From a virus: 22,395 nt of DNA. Below, one piece after another: positions 7,095 through 15,721 of the stretch. Under the pieces are notes generated by a model. That model searched no databases and was not told where the DNA came from. It worked only from the letters and a program-made list of their open reading frames with translations. The stretch is taken from positions 1 through 22,395 of IMG/VR virus record IMGVR_UViG_3300031975_001511. One strand, written 5' to 3'. The first letter of the stretch is position 1. The number at the start of each line of letters is the position of its first letter. The position numbers were made by a program, and so were the translations under genes.

Positions 7095-9107
7095 CTAATA
7101 GACCATTTTGTGTTCAATATAAGAACCTATCACATGTTTTCTGTAAGTATCTATGTTCATACTCTCAATGTTAATATTCTTATCTTTTAGGTCTTCTGCA
7201 AAAGTTTTTGGCATTTTTACGTTAGAATTTAAGGAGTTAAATATAGTTGTTTCAGATACCTCATCCCCAATATTAAAATTGGTGAATACGTCTAGTTTTA
7301 GCTGTTCTAGATCATTAAATTGACCTTTAGTTAATTGACGTAAATTTTTCTTTTTATTAACATTTAGAAAAGCCTTTGTAATCACATCAGAAACTTTGGC
7401 CCAAGATTCTTCAGCATACACAAACGCTTCAGCAACAGAGGGTGTAGATTGTGGTTTTTGTGTTCGTTTTTTTCTAGGACCATCATCTTGTTTGAATAAA
7501 GGTCTTCCCCCGTCTACGTTGACATCAGTATTCTTGTCATCTGGAGAAGGCGGTAAATCTACAGGCTTAGATGGCTTATTATCCATTTCTGATGGTTTTG
7601 GAGGTGGATGGAAAGGACCAGCTTTTTCTGGACCAATAGTGTCTCTCTTACTAAGCTCTCGTTTGATCCTAATGTTTTCAACTTGAGGTATTTCTTTAAA
7701 TCTTTGCAGAAGTGTCTCATGACTGATAATGTCTCTATCTGCAAGCTGAATAAGCAAATTCTTTTCAGCAGCCTCGTCAGACAAAGACATTTGATCAAAT
7801 TGTATGTGAGCTTTGTATCGAAAGCCCATAGCCTTTCTTACAATCTCAAGTTCTTTTTCCCAGAACCTTATGAGAATATCTCTACCGTATTGCAATCTTT
7901 CAACCAAAGTTTTTAGAGAGATAAAATTATTTGTAAATCCACCACCATTATTAGCCATACCCGTCAGTGTAGGTGGAACGCCAAGACCCGCATATATACT
8001 GTTAAGAACAGAAGTATACTTTTCAGAACCAAGAAACTTATGGACATCAGTGCTAGACTCCATGAAAGATAATTCTGGACCCCAAACTAATTCCATTGTT
8101 CCACCGCCAACATTGCTAGATAGTATATCTCGTAATTTATTAATTGCGGCTTTGTTGGGAAGTATCTTGTGATCTAAGCTACCTAAAGTCCACAATCTTA
8201 TGTTTGATATAGCTCCATCGAGAGCAGACAAGTCAGCTAACCTCATCTTTTCTAGCATAATGATATCATCTAGTATGGCGTAAATCATAGGATTTGCCCA
8301 TTGTCTCCAATCGTCTTTCTTGTAGTGGAACATACAGATACGATCTGGATCTAGAGGAATGTCTTTATCACCTCTTTTTAGGCTCTGCTTGACAGGAACT
8401 GGTAGAGTTTCAAGAACATTATTTGGAATATCACCAGCGCTAAACTTATCAAAGAATGAATGTGTGGTAATTGTATAATTTTTAATACCCATAAATAAAG
8501 ACAGATTTCCATCTTTATTTTTTACAGTCAATGGATTGAAAAAATTATATCTCCAAGGTATTTCATTTTTTTTAGGGTCTGGTACTTCGACTTTAATATC
8601 GGAAGACAGAGCTTTCATGTAATTGCTAAGTTGAGGAGTAACATTAGCGTAACTTCTATAAATGATAACATTTCCAGTTTTATAAAGATTATTTAAAAAT
8701 CTTTCTGATCTTTCCTTACCGTTCACATTGCGAAACCATTGTTGATAGAACTTTTCAACACTCTTGTCTCTGTGAACTATATGAATGCCCTGACTTCCGA
8801 AATCTCCCATCAAATCAATGATATTACGAATAATTCCAACTTTTTCATATGCGTCCATGCACATTTTAATAATCCTACGCTGCTGATTAGGCACAGCCTC
8901 ATCTGGTCTAAATGCATAGTAATCGTTAGCGTTAAATCCGGGCCTAACTGAGCGATTGGGTTCAATATCTATAAAGTGTCTGTAATGACTGCCTTGAGAT
9001 TTACCAAGACCAGCGTAAGAATCAACAGTGTCTGAGAATTTAGAAAAAGCCTCCGCTTTACCAGCAGAGTCTCCTTCAGACCAAGTAAACATTTCACTAT
9101 CACTCAT
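7095..9107 (-). CDS. Portal protein
   Basis: The 670-aa protein lies between TerL and the prohead protease, the conserved place of the portal. It would form the dodecameric ring at the head vertex through which DNA is packaged. Near residue 372 is YAGLGVPPTLTG, the recurrent portal motif (GVPPxLxG), followed by an NFISLKTLVERLQYGRDIL helix like the stem/wing helices of SPP1/HK97-type portals. An early segment, AYEKVGIIRNIIDLMGD, fits the portal N-terminal helix region. The C-terminal 170 residues are Pro/Lys-rich (PPPKPSEMDNKP), then helical (DVITKAFLNVNKKKNLRQL), possibly a crown or an accessory tail. GAGG lies 9 nt before the ATG. A TATAAT box at 9136-9141 is just upstream in the 38-nt gap after TerL. 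Confidence 0.85.
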   Translation of the reverse strand: MSDSEMFTWSEGDSAGKAEAFSKFSDTVDSYAGLGKSQGSHYRHFIDIEPNRSVRPGFNANDYYAFRPDEAVPNQQRRIIKMCMDAYEKVGIIRNIIDLMGDFGSQGIHIVHRDKSVEKFYQQWFRNVNGKERSERFLNNLYKTGNVIIYRSYANVTPQLSNYMKALSSDIKVEVPDPKKNEIPWRYNFFNPLTVKNKDGNLSLFMGIKNYTITTHSFFDKFSAGDIPNNVLETLPVPVKQSLKRGDKDIPLDPDRICMFHYKKDDWRQWANPMIYAILDDIIMLEKMRLADLSALDGAISNIRLWTLGSLDHKILPNKAAINKLRDILSSNVGGGTMELVWGPELSFMESSTDVHKFLGSEKYTSVLNSIYAGLGVPPTLTGMANNGGGFTNNFISLKTLVERLQYGRDILIRFWEKELEIVRKAMGFRYKAHIQFDQMSLSDEAAEKNLLIQLADRDIISHETLLQRFKEIPQVENIRIKRELSKRDTIGPEKAGPFHPPPKPSEMDNKPSKPVDLPPSPDDKNTDVNVDGGRPLFKQDDGPRKKRTQKPQSTPSVAEAFVYAEESWAKVSDVITKAFLNVNKKKNLRQLTKGQFNDLEQLKLDVFTNFNIGDEVSETTIFNSLNSNVKMPKTFAEDLKDKNINIESMNIDTYRKHVIGSYIEHKMVY

Positions 9108-9145
9108 AATTTAACCTCAATCGGATTGTAATTGGATTATACTTA

Positions 9146-11122
9146 TCAATACACATTTTTCATGTTATCAGCGAACCAACTAGGTCCATTGTACAGCTTT
9201 TCATCGGTTTTTTGTTTATGACCACCAGTTGCGAAACCACCATAAAATTCATATTCAGCTTGTGTAGGAGTTCTCTGTAAAACTCTAGCAGACATGTTAG
9301 CCATTAGAAGTGCAGAGTATCTATCTTTACGCATTTTACTCTTTCTGCCAGTTCCCACAACGACCTGTGGGGTATCCCATCTATCTCTGCCTGAAGTTGT
9401 TTGTGTCATCTGTATCATAGAAAGTTCATCTTTCAACTCTTCTATGTCTAGAACGCACTCTTCTAGAGTATCAAACATTCTAGCCTTAGTATTATCCTCA
9501 TGTTCTGATATTGTAAAAGTCAAAGGATCGAAAGCTGGAAACAGTAAAGCTTTATCTTCAAAGTCTTTTCTAAGACCGTGATTCGCTTCTGACAGCCAAT
9601 CATACTTAGCGAACTGGCACATTTCCAATATGTGTAACCCTCTCTCTCCGTCTGTATCTTTTTCTTTATTGTCGTCTATGACAGGCCAGATTGGTATTTC
9701 ACCGTCTTTAATTTTATCATTATCATGAAGAGACTCCATTACAGCAACGCCACCACCTTGAGCATCCATAGCTATATGTATACATGGAAATAGTTTCATC
9801 AAGTCTCTAATTTTTCTAGCGCAGTAGGAGTAAAAATCAGATTCTGAAGAATAACCTTTCTTAACTTTTTCTTTATGTTCAGACCTAGTTGTAGTCCAGC
9901 AGTGAACAATTCTTCTATGGTTTGCATTTACCTCTAGTACTACAATGCTAAAATTATCTACTTCAGATGCTGGGTCAACTCCAAATATATATTTTTTATC
10001 TTTATCACCCATAAGCACTGCTTCAAAATTTATGACATCTCCATTAGAATTTTTTATTTCGTCCTCTTGACCAACAACACAAGATTCTATAAGTGATCGT
10101 TTAAAAAATCCTTGGCTATCCCGTGTAAAGCAAGCTCCATATTCCATTTGATAAATACCAGTGTGGACGGTTGCTTTTGATCTAGCAACTTGGTCTGCAT
10201 CCATGAATCCTTTAGGTAAAAGTTCATACGGCACACGTATAATTGAATACTGAGTCCAATCAAAATTTTCTGGAGGGTCTTCGCCAAAAACCTCTCTTAA
10301 CTTAGATAGCTCACCTCGACTTTTTATAATAGATTTCCATTTTTTCCAATAAGTTGCAAAATGATTAAAATCATAATAAGCTGTTCCTGATAAAACAATC
10401 TGATTATCTTTTTTAACTTCTTGTATTTCGCTGTTCAGTTCAATTCCCAGTTCTTTAGCCTTTTCTTCAGCAGCCATACGTTTTACATTTTCTACTGGGT
10501 TAGAGCTAACAGCTGCAAAACCAGCTACAACATTTTCAAATATTTCTCTAGGTATAGACGCAAATTCGTCAGCGATAATGTCATTAGCACGTTGACCTCT
10601 GATCTTTTGTCCATCACCAAGAGGTAGGCAAGTGACTGTACTATCATTTAATCGTAACGTACATCTATCAGTATCTCTTCTTGGTCCACTATCCCCATCG
10701 CATATATCTCTTAACATAGGAGAGTTTCGCCATATTGTTTCCATGTATTCAAACAAAACCTTAGACTGTCTGAATGCAGCACCAACAATTACAATCTTAC
10801 GTTGTGGCAATATTAAAGCCCTTAATATAGCATATAAAGAAAGCATGAAAGACTTACCAAAACCTCGACTAGCAATTAACATTGGAAATTTACGTTCCCA
10901 TACTTCTTTAAGAACAAGACTTTGAGATGGCAATAATTGGATATTTAGTATGTGATGACAAAAGAATGATAAATATTCTGGCTTAGTCATCAACCAAGCT
11001 AAGTGTAGATTGAAATCATCGCTTTGAATATTTAACACGCTCATTGGATTAAATAAATCTGATTCTACAGAATCTAATCCTAGCCACGCTTCGTCAATTT
11101 TTTTTAGTTTAGCTTCTGCCAT
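9146..11122 (-). CDS. terL: Terminase large subunit
   Basis: The 658-aa protein has both domains of a packaging motor. ATPase: Walker A ASRGFGKS at residues 84-91, Walker B IIADE at 182-186 preceded by GQKIRGQRAND, and coupling motif SGTAYYDF around 245-252. Nuclease (RNase H-like): IFGVDPAS with Asp383, IAMDAQGGG with Asp453, and a C-terminal KDRYSALLMAN segment that may carry the third metal ligand. It cuts and translocates concatemeric DNA through the portal encoded just downstream. The start overlaps the end of the ClpP-like gene by 19 nt, with AGGA 11 nt upstream. The usual partner, a small terminase, is not adjacent; the HTH protein at 16.4-17.2 kb is the only candidate seen. Confidence 0.93.
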   Translation of the reverse strand: MAEAKLKKIDEAWLGLDSVESDLFNPMSVLNIQSDDFNLHLAWLMTKPEYLSFFCHHILNIQLLPSQSLVLKEVWERKFPMLIASRGFGKSFMLSLYAILRALILPQRKIVIVGAAFRQSKVLFEYMETIWRNSPMLRDICDGDSGPRRDTDRCTLRLNDSTVTCLPLGDGQKIRGQRANDIIADEFASIPREIFENVVAGFAAVSSNPVENVKRMAAEEKAKELGIELNSEIQEVKKDNQIVLSGTAYYDFNHFATYWKKWKSIIKSRGELSKLREVFGEDPPENFDWTQYSIIRVPYELLPKGFMDADQVARSKATVHTGIYQMEYGACFTRDSQGFFKRSLIESCVVGQEDEIKNSNGDVINFEAVLMGDKDKKYIFGVDPASEVDNFSIVVLEVNANHRRIVHCWTTTRSEHKEKVKKGYSSESDFYSYCARKIRDLMKLFPCIHIAMDAQGGGVAVMESLHDNDKIKDGEIPIWPVIDDNKEKDTDGERGLHILEMCQFAKYDWLSEANHGLRKDFEDKALLFPAFDPLTFTISEHEDNTKARMFDTLEECVLDIEELKDELSMIQMTQTTSGRDRWDTPQVVVGTGRKSKMRKDRYSALLMANMSARVLQRTPTQAEYEFYGGFATGGHKQKTDEKLYNGPSWFADNMKNVY

Positions 11123-11751
11123 GAGTCTATAATCCTATCTGCAAAACCATAGTGTACAGCGTCTTCTGCATTTAAATACCAATCTCCAGATTTTAATTTT
11201 CTTAACAAGAATGTTTTCACTTTTTCCACATCTGGACTACTACCATATTTTTCTTTAAAGAATTTACCACCTATGCAACTTTGTGCATATATATCTATCA
11301 TCATATCACATATATATTTTTCGTACTTAACCCAATTTTGAACACTTAGGTATTCTCCGCTAGCTCCTGTAGATCCATAATGAGACATAAAATAAGTGTT
11401 TGGTGTTATAAGTCGTCTGTCAGCTGCTTGAAATATTATACTACTCATAGACTCTGCTTGACCATAAGCTATAATTGTAACATGACATCTTGACATTTGT
11501 ATAGCATCATAAATTGCCATACCATCCGACCATTCTCCACCAACACTCTGCATGTGTATCATTATTGGTTTGTCAGACTTTATTTCTAAAGCCCTAATGT
11601 TTTTAAGAAAATTGTTTGACATCTTATATTCTACACCCGGATTGTCTTCATCATTAGTTCCGTAGTAGTTGTGCAAGAATATCTCTCTTGTGTCTATATT
11701 TGCTCCGTAGTTATGAAGATCATACAACAGGTCTTTATCTGCGTTGTTCAT
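11104..11751 (-). CDS. ClpP-like serine protease
   Basis: The 215-aa protein has the layout of the ClpP/SppA-like fold: SVGGEWSDGMAIYDAI (about 69-84; compare the oxyanion-loop SPGG), YGQAESMSS with nucleophile Ser101, and YFMSHYGS with His124. Near the C-terminus is NAEDAVHYGFADRI, the usual ClpP C-terminal pattern. Many phages use ClpP-like enzymes as head-maturation proteases, but here a separate U35-like protease already precedes the capsid gene. This one might instead process another virion protein or act in host takeover. It overlaps the ERCC4 gene by ATGA and TerL by 19 nt. A strong GGGAGG ribosome site lies 5 nt before the start. Confidence 0.82.
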   Translation of the reverse strand: MNNADKDLLYDLHNYGANIDTREIFLHNYYGTNDEDNPGVEYKMSNNFLKNIRALEIKSDKPIMIHMQSVGGEWSDGMAIYDAIQMSRCHVTIIAYGQAESMSSIIFQAADRRLITPNTYFMSHYGSTGASGEYLSVQNWVKYEKYICDMMIDIYAQSCIGGKFFKEKYGSSPDVEKVKTFLLRKLKSGDWYLNAEDAVHYGFADRIIDSWQKLN

Positions 11752-12251
11752 GTCTTCCTCCCTATAGTATACATTTCATTAATCCTTTTGAAAATACTAC
11801 TTACAGCTAAAAATGCTGTCCGTTTATCACCACAAAATAAAACATGTACATTATTATACAATTCAAATTCTACTAAACATTTTAACATATATCTTCCCGT
11901 TATTTTAACAGAAGCTTTGTTTTTAATTGGTATCCTTGTTTCTTCTGGAAACTTAAGTAAATCATCTAAAGAAAATTCTAATACCAAAAACTTAAATGGA
12001 AAACTTTCCATCCTAGCTATCTCATTCATAAAGGTTCGTTTTTTAGAACCTAAGTTTATTGCTAACTCTTCTACACATCCTTTTCTTTCAACACATATCT
12101 TGTCTTCTAGTCCTTGAATAGAATAATCACCAGTATCTAGCTTTTGATCAACCATACCAGCGCAGGTATTAAACTTGCTAAAATAATATCCGTCTTGCTC
12201 ACGGGTATCTTTAATAACTGTAAAGTCAGGAGCCTTTTTGTATTTTGCCAT
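11748..12251 (-). CDS. ERCC4-type (XPF/Mus81-like) nuclease
   Basis: The 167-aa protein carries the ERCC4 nuclease signatures in order: VIKDTREQ (Asp15 region), LDTGDYSI (about 39-45) and ICVERKGCVEEL (ERK at 55-57). The usual Asp after ERK is replaced here by Glu. Members cut branched or flap DNA. A single-domain phage version could resolve replication or recombination intermediates before packaging, which would fit its place directly upstream of the ClpP-like gene and TerL. Helix-hairpin-helix motifs, common in cellular homologues, are not evident. The gene overlaps HNH on one side and the ClpP-like gene by ATGA on the other. Only a weak AGAG precedes its ATG, so translation is probably coupled. 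Confidence 0.75.
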   Translation of the reverse strand: MAKYKKAPDFTVIKDTREQDGYYFSKFNTCAGMVDQKLDTGDYSIQGLEDKICVERKGCVEELAINLGSKKRTFMNEIARMESFPFKFLVLEFSLDDLLKFPEETRIPIKNKASVKITGRYMLKCLVEFELYNNVHVLFCGDKRTAFLAVSSIFKRINEMYTIGRKT

Positions 12252-12501
12252 TATTTATTTCTCTGAATAATGTTTCGTAGTGGGTTTCTTTTCCTGTTAT
12301 ATTTTTATGACATTTCTTACACAGTGTTATTCCATTAGACGGTTCATACCTTAGAGAAGAAGCGCCAGCCCAAGTTTGTATATGATGTACGTTTAAGTTC
12401 TTTTTCGATTTGCAGTTTGGCATTTGACATTTGAATTTATCTCTTTTTAAAACGTCTATTCTAAATTTTTTATAATTTGGATCATTATAGTCTCTTCTCA
12501 T
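12226..12501 (-). CDS. HNH endonuclease, small
   Basis: The 91-aa protein has a classic HNH core: C25xxxxC30, LNVHHI with His39-His40, NGITL with Asn56, and C61xxC64H65 as the second zinc pair. The ATG at 12501 overlaps the previous stop as ATGA and is preferred over the GTG at 12507. Many phages with TerL-portal cassettes carry an adjacent HNH protein needed for genome cutting during packaging, as shown for HK97-like systems. The position three genes upstream of TerL fits this, but a homing endonuclease origin is also possible. It is followed by a second nuclease (ERCC4-type) with a 26-nt overlap. Confidence 0.8.
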   Translation of the reverse strand: MRRDYNDPNYKKFRIDVLKRDKFKCQMPNCKSKKNLNVHHIQTWAGASSLRYEPSNGITLCKKCHKNITGKETHYETLFREINNGKIQKGS

Positions 12502-12746
12502 AAGCACTCTACTTTGTCTATTCTCATAAGCCTTCTTACTTTTCTACAAAATATTCTAGTTTCTATGTCATTGCTTTGTCTAATTAAAGACCTCATTAAT
12601 CTTATCATTATCTCATAACATGCTTGATCTGCATTTTCTGATTCTAGTATGTAAAGTAAAAAAGGTGAGTTAAATTCACGCAGACCGTATCTGTCCAGTT
12701 TTGGATATAAATCTACTAAGTCTAGTGATACTCTATAGTTTGGCAT
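12498..12746 (-). CDS. Small protein of unknown function
   Basis: The 82-aa product is not recognised. It is Arg/Leu-rich and helical in look (EIMIRLMRSLIRQS, FCRKVRRLMRI) with a basic C-terminal third. The gene overlaps the end of the dehydratase gene by 14 nt and the HNH start by ATGA, so it sits inside the coupled transcript. No convincing ribosome site precedes its ATG, which suggests translation coupled to the upstream gene. Basic helices next to nuclease genes might mean nucleic-acid binding, but nothing specific supports this. Confidence 0.6.
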   Translation of the reverse strand: MPNYRVSLDLVDLYPKLDRYGLREFNSPFLLYILESENADQACYEIMIRLMRSLIRQSNDIETRIFCRKVRRLMRIDKVECL

Positions 12747-13719
12747 TGATCATTAATTTTATTAAACCTTGTAGGTCGTGCTTTGGTTTCCATCCAAGAA
12801 CATTATTTGCCTTACTGCAATCACCTCTTAGATAATCTACTTCACATGGTCTGAAGAATTCAGGGTCTATAACTACATAATCCCTCCAGTTAGGAATGTT
12901 TACATAATCAAAAGACATATTTAAAAAATCTTCTATAGTATGTGTAGTGCCAGTGCATATAACGTAATCATCAGCTTGTTCTTGTTGTAACATCATCCAC
13001 ATAGCTTCCACGTAATCTCCAGCATATCCCCAATCTCTAAAAGCTTTTAAATTACCTAATCTTAATTTAGGAAAATCTTTTGATTTTCCACTTTTTAAGA
13101 AATCACAAATCCATTTAATTATTTTCTGCGTGACAAAGTTCTCACCCCTTCTTGGTCCTTCGTGATTAAATAGAATACCAGCACTAGCGTGAATGTTGTA
13201 AGCGTCCCTAAATAGACGAACGCTGTAATGAGCAGCGCACTTGCTGATTGCATAAGGTGAGTTAGGCATGAATTTAGTTTGTTCATTTTGGTATTTACCT
13301 CCATTATCATCAACGTCGTAAGAACTACCAAACATCTCGCTAGAGGATGCTTGATAAAATTTAATATGGTTCATTTTCAAATCTACCAAGGACTGTAGAA
13401 GGTTTAGGCAACCTTTACCAGTTATATCCCATGTTAGTCCCGGCTGCTTAAAAGAACTTGCTACATGCGACTGTGCTGCTAAATTATAGACTTCATCTAC
13501 ATTATCGTTATCTTTAAATACATTCATGACACTACTGGTATCGGTAATGTCTCCCTCGACTAATTTGAATTTATCATTACGAGACAGATGACTAATTCGT
13601 TCCGTAGTGTCTACGCTACATCTTCTAGACACTCCAACAACTTCATAATTTTTCTCAAGAAGTAAGTCCGCTAGATGGCTTCCGTCTTGACCAGTAATTC
13701 CTGTTATGATTGCTTTCAT
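12733..13719 (-). CDS. gmd: GDP-mannose 4,6-dehydratase
   Basis: The 328-aa protein is an extended short-chain dehydrogenase. It has the Rossmann NADP motif GITGQDGSH (residues 7-15), YNLAAQSHV (78-86), catalytic SSSE (125-128), PYAISK with Tyr156 and Lys160, and a GMD-typical NHEGPRRGENFVT segment. It converts GDP-D-mannose to GDP-4-keto-6-deoxy-D-mannose, the precursor of GDP-fucose, rhamnose and perosamine. It is somewhat shorter than many bacterial GMDs but looks complete. AAGGA lies 7 nt before the ATG. Three glycosyltransferases and a sulfotransferase follow it upstream in the same operon, so it probably supplies the sugar donor for a phage-directed glycan. The next enzyme (for example an epimerase/reductase) is not in this window. 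Confidence 0.92.
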   Translation of the reverse strand: MKAIITGITGQDGSHLADLLLEKNYEVVGVSRRCSVDTTERISHLSRNDKFKLVEGDITDTSSVMNVFKDNDNVDEVYNLAAQSHVASSFKQPGLTWDITGKGCLNLLQSLVDLKMNHIKFYQASSSEMFGSSYDVDDNGGKYQNEQTKFMPNSPYAISKCAAHYSVRLFRDAYNIHASAGILFNHEGPRRGENFVTQKIIKWICDFLKSGKSKDFPKLRLGNLKAFRDWGYAGDYVEAMWMMLQQEQADDYVICTGTTHTIEDFLNMSFDYVNIPNWRDYVVIDPEFFRPCEVDYLRGDCSKANNVLGWKPKHDLQGLIKLMINAKL

Positions 13720-13728
13720 TTTTAGTCC

Positions 13729-14466
13729 TTAATAAATACTTGATATATGTAACTTATTTTCCTCATGTAGAATTTTGTGTTTGTAATGCTTACTTTGCTT
13801 GCCATGCCAAGATGCCATAGCTATGTGAACACAGATAGTATCTTTAGATTTGTGCTTATTGGTGTTAAAGTAATTATACCCAGAATCTACAAAAGCGCCC
13901 TTTGCTTCTAAACATTTTATTAGAGTTGATTGTGGGAAATTTTTTTGCTTATTATCATTACAGCCAGCCCAAGACATTAATCCACCCGTATAAAACTGTG
14001 GCGTGGGTCTAAAATTGCCCTTGCAATTAACAAATATAGATTCAGATATTTCTGAGCTGCCCTGCTCCATTCCAAATATACCATTAGTAATCCACTGAGC
14101 GCCGGGGACGGGTATTGTGAGGAAAAGCCTCTTCTCGAATATCTCGTCGGGGAATGGCTTGTAGGCAAGTATGTCGCTATCTACATACAGACCGCCAAAC
14201 TTGCTGACAATGGCTAGTCGATATATATCAGACATAAATACATTAGCTTTATTAGAATTTTCTGGAAATCGTGATTTAAGTATATTTATACCCCGTAGCG
14301 CATTTTCGCTGATTACTGCATTTAAATAGTCTATATCGTCATACGTCCATAGTTTATGTTCCATCGAAGGATTCATGGATCTCATCTTCTTGATGCATTC
14401 AACAACCGTTTCAGGCATCAGCTTGCTTCTATCAAGCCATATTTGATGTATAATTTTTGGTATCAT
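13729..14466 (-). CDS. Glycosyltransferase, GT32/OCH1-like DXD family
   Basis: The 245-aa protein starts IPKIIHQIWLD, the hallmark of the DXD sugar-transferase family (Gly_transf_sug, GT32-like). It carries SDIYRLAIVSKFGGLYVDSD near residues 79-98, where the D-S-D (96-98) binds metal and the nucleotide sugar. A conserved C-terminal HIAMASWHG segment resembles the family's H-x-W-x-G ending. It transfers a hexose from an NDP-sugar. The acceptor is unknown; given the neighbours it may act on a glycan built from GDP-deoxymannose. The gene starts by ATGA overlap with the GT25-like gene, with AAGGA upstream. No membrane segment is seen, so it is probably cytoplasmic. Confidence 0.85.
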   Translation of the reverse strand: MIPKIIHQIWLDRSKLMPETVVECIKKMRSMNPSMEHKLWTYDDIDYLNAVISENALRGINILKSRFPENSNKANVFMSDIYRLAIVSKFGGLYVDSDILAYKPFPDEIFEKRLFLTIPVPGAQWITNGIFGMEQGSSEISESIFVNCKGNFRPTPQFYTGGLMSWAGCNDNKQKNFPQSTLIKCLEAKGAFVDSGYNYFNTNKHKSKDTICVHIAMASWHGKQSKHYKHKILHEENKLHISSIY

Positions 14467-15113
14467 TGGATGATATCCTTGTATCTGCCTTTTTGATGAA
14501 ATCTTTTCACCTTATGATTTCTTATAGTAGAAAAATCGTCTAGTTGAAAAGTATATTCCCTTGATGTAACATATGGTTTACTCTTATCGCCAAAGTGTGT
14601 TAATGTGTGATCTAGGCTTCTGTATAGGTGATCTTTTCTTGTAAGAGTCCAAATAAGTTGATGTCTCCACAGTGTTAGATTTTTAAGTATAAGAAATTGA
14701 TTACAGTATGGCTTTTGTTTTACTCTTATCAAGTTTATAGTTTTATCATCTTCTTTATTCATATCTTCTGCGCTTCTTTTCTTCTCTGAACAATAATGAT
14801 GGAAAGATAAAATGTCAAAATCAGTTTCATCTATCTGAGGTTTTAATGTAGGTAGATCTGTTAGCAGCTGCCTTCTAAAAACCACATCGTCCTCACATAT
14901 TGCCACAGTCTCTTGTTTTTTCTTGATAGCTGTATAAATTACATTCAGCCAACTTAATTTATTACCATCAGTTCCTTTACTTCTTTTGATTGCTGGGTAT
15001 CTCTTAAACTCAGAGTTCATTCCTTTAAATTGTTTTGTGACACTCTCTAGCCTGTCTTCTCTCTCGTCTAAATTAACCACATATATCTCATCTACTAAAT
15101 CATTGAGATTCAT
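14463..15113 (-). CDS. Glycosyltransferase, GT25-like
   Basis: The 216-aa protein begins with EIYVVNLDEREDRLE, the typical opening of the GT25 family (LPS-type galactosyltransferases: hY-x-h-N-L-D/x-R-x-x-R). It has the acidic AICEDDVVF motif, EDD at 74-76, that takes the place of DXD. The SFHHYCSEKK to LILKNLTLW middle part and the basic C-terminus are less typical. Bacterial GT25 enzymes add galactose or glucose to lipooligosaccharide; here the acceptor may be a phage or host-surface glycan. It overlaps both neighbours by ATGA, a sign of tight translational coupling to the sulfotransferase before it and the GT32-like gene after it. Confidence 0.8.
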   Translation of the reverse strand: MNLNDLVDEIYVVNLDEREDRLESVTKQFKGMNSEFKRYPAIKRSKGTDGNKLSWLNVIYTAIKKKQETVAICEDDVVFRRQLLTDLPTLKPQIDETDFDILSFHHYCSEKKRSAEDMNKEDDKTINLIRVKQKPYCNQFLILKNLTLWRHQLIWTLTRKDHLYRSLDHTLTHFGDKSKPYVTSREYTFQLDDFSTIRNHKVKRFHQKGRYKDIIQ

Positions 15114-15721
15114 CTTTCGTACCCAAACAATTCAAAATCTTCTTTGTATAGATTATAAACTATATCTTTAGTTTTCTGATTATACATGTCCATAGGATTT
15201 ATATTTTTGGTGCTAATTGTTTTTGAATATTTATACTTTACTTTTATTCCAATCTCTTCCGCTTCATTGTTGAGATTCTCTTGTCTTAGTATATGATCTA
15301 CTTTATAACTCTCTAAGTTTGTGTAAAAATGTTGTGGAGAGAAATGACTGACAGAATACCCTCTCCTTAGATTGTGGTTTATACTTGATTCTAAATGTCC
15401 AGCAACAAAATCCTCGAATGTGTGTTTTTTAGATTTCCCATTATAATAGTAACATGAAAGTATACGTTCGTAAGGTCTTCTGACAGTGGTTATTGTTTGG
15501 TACTTATCAAATGGGATATCTAATATTTTATATAAACGTAGATCCGCATGTTGTAGATAAATTTTATACTCTTTATCCAATCCGAACATTATGTCTCTAT
15601 CTGCTACTTTTGCTATTAATTTTTTATCAGGTAAATAAGTATCTCTTAACGTATGTTCTAAAGAAGTTCCTCCTGTCTTGCCGGGATGTAATAATATTAT
15701 TTTTTTATTTTCTATTTTCAT
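15110..15721 (-). CDS. PAPS-dependent sulfotransferase family protein
   Basis: The 203-aa protein carries both PAPS-binding signatures. The 5'-phosphosulfate loop is LHPGKTGGTSLE (residues 11-22; compare HIPKTGGTS of carbohydrate sulfotransferases). The 3'-phosphate site is TVRRPYERILSCYY (79-92, Arg81 and Ser89). The C-terminal KEDFELFGYER matches the usual end of this family (YxxDfxlfgY). It would transfer sulfate to a hydroxyl of a sugar chain. It is encoded between two glycosyltransferases, so the acceptor is probably the glycan these make. Its start has no good ribosome site and lies inside a 36-codon reading frame that does, suggesting coupling. Carbohydrate specificity is inference. 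Confidence 0.85.
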   Translation of the reverse strand: MKIENKKIILLHPGKTGGTSLEHTLRDTYLPDKKLIAKVADRDIMFGLDKEYKIYLQHADLRLYKILDIPFDKYQTITTVRRPYERILSCYYYNGKSKKHTFEDFVAGHLESSINHNLRRGYSVSHFSPQHFYTNLESYKVDHILRQENLNNEAEEIGIKVKYKYSKTISTKNINPMDMYNQKTKDIVYNLYKEDFELFGYER

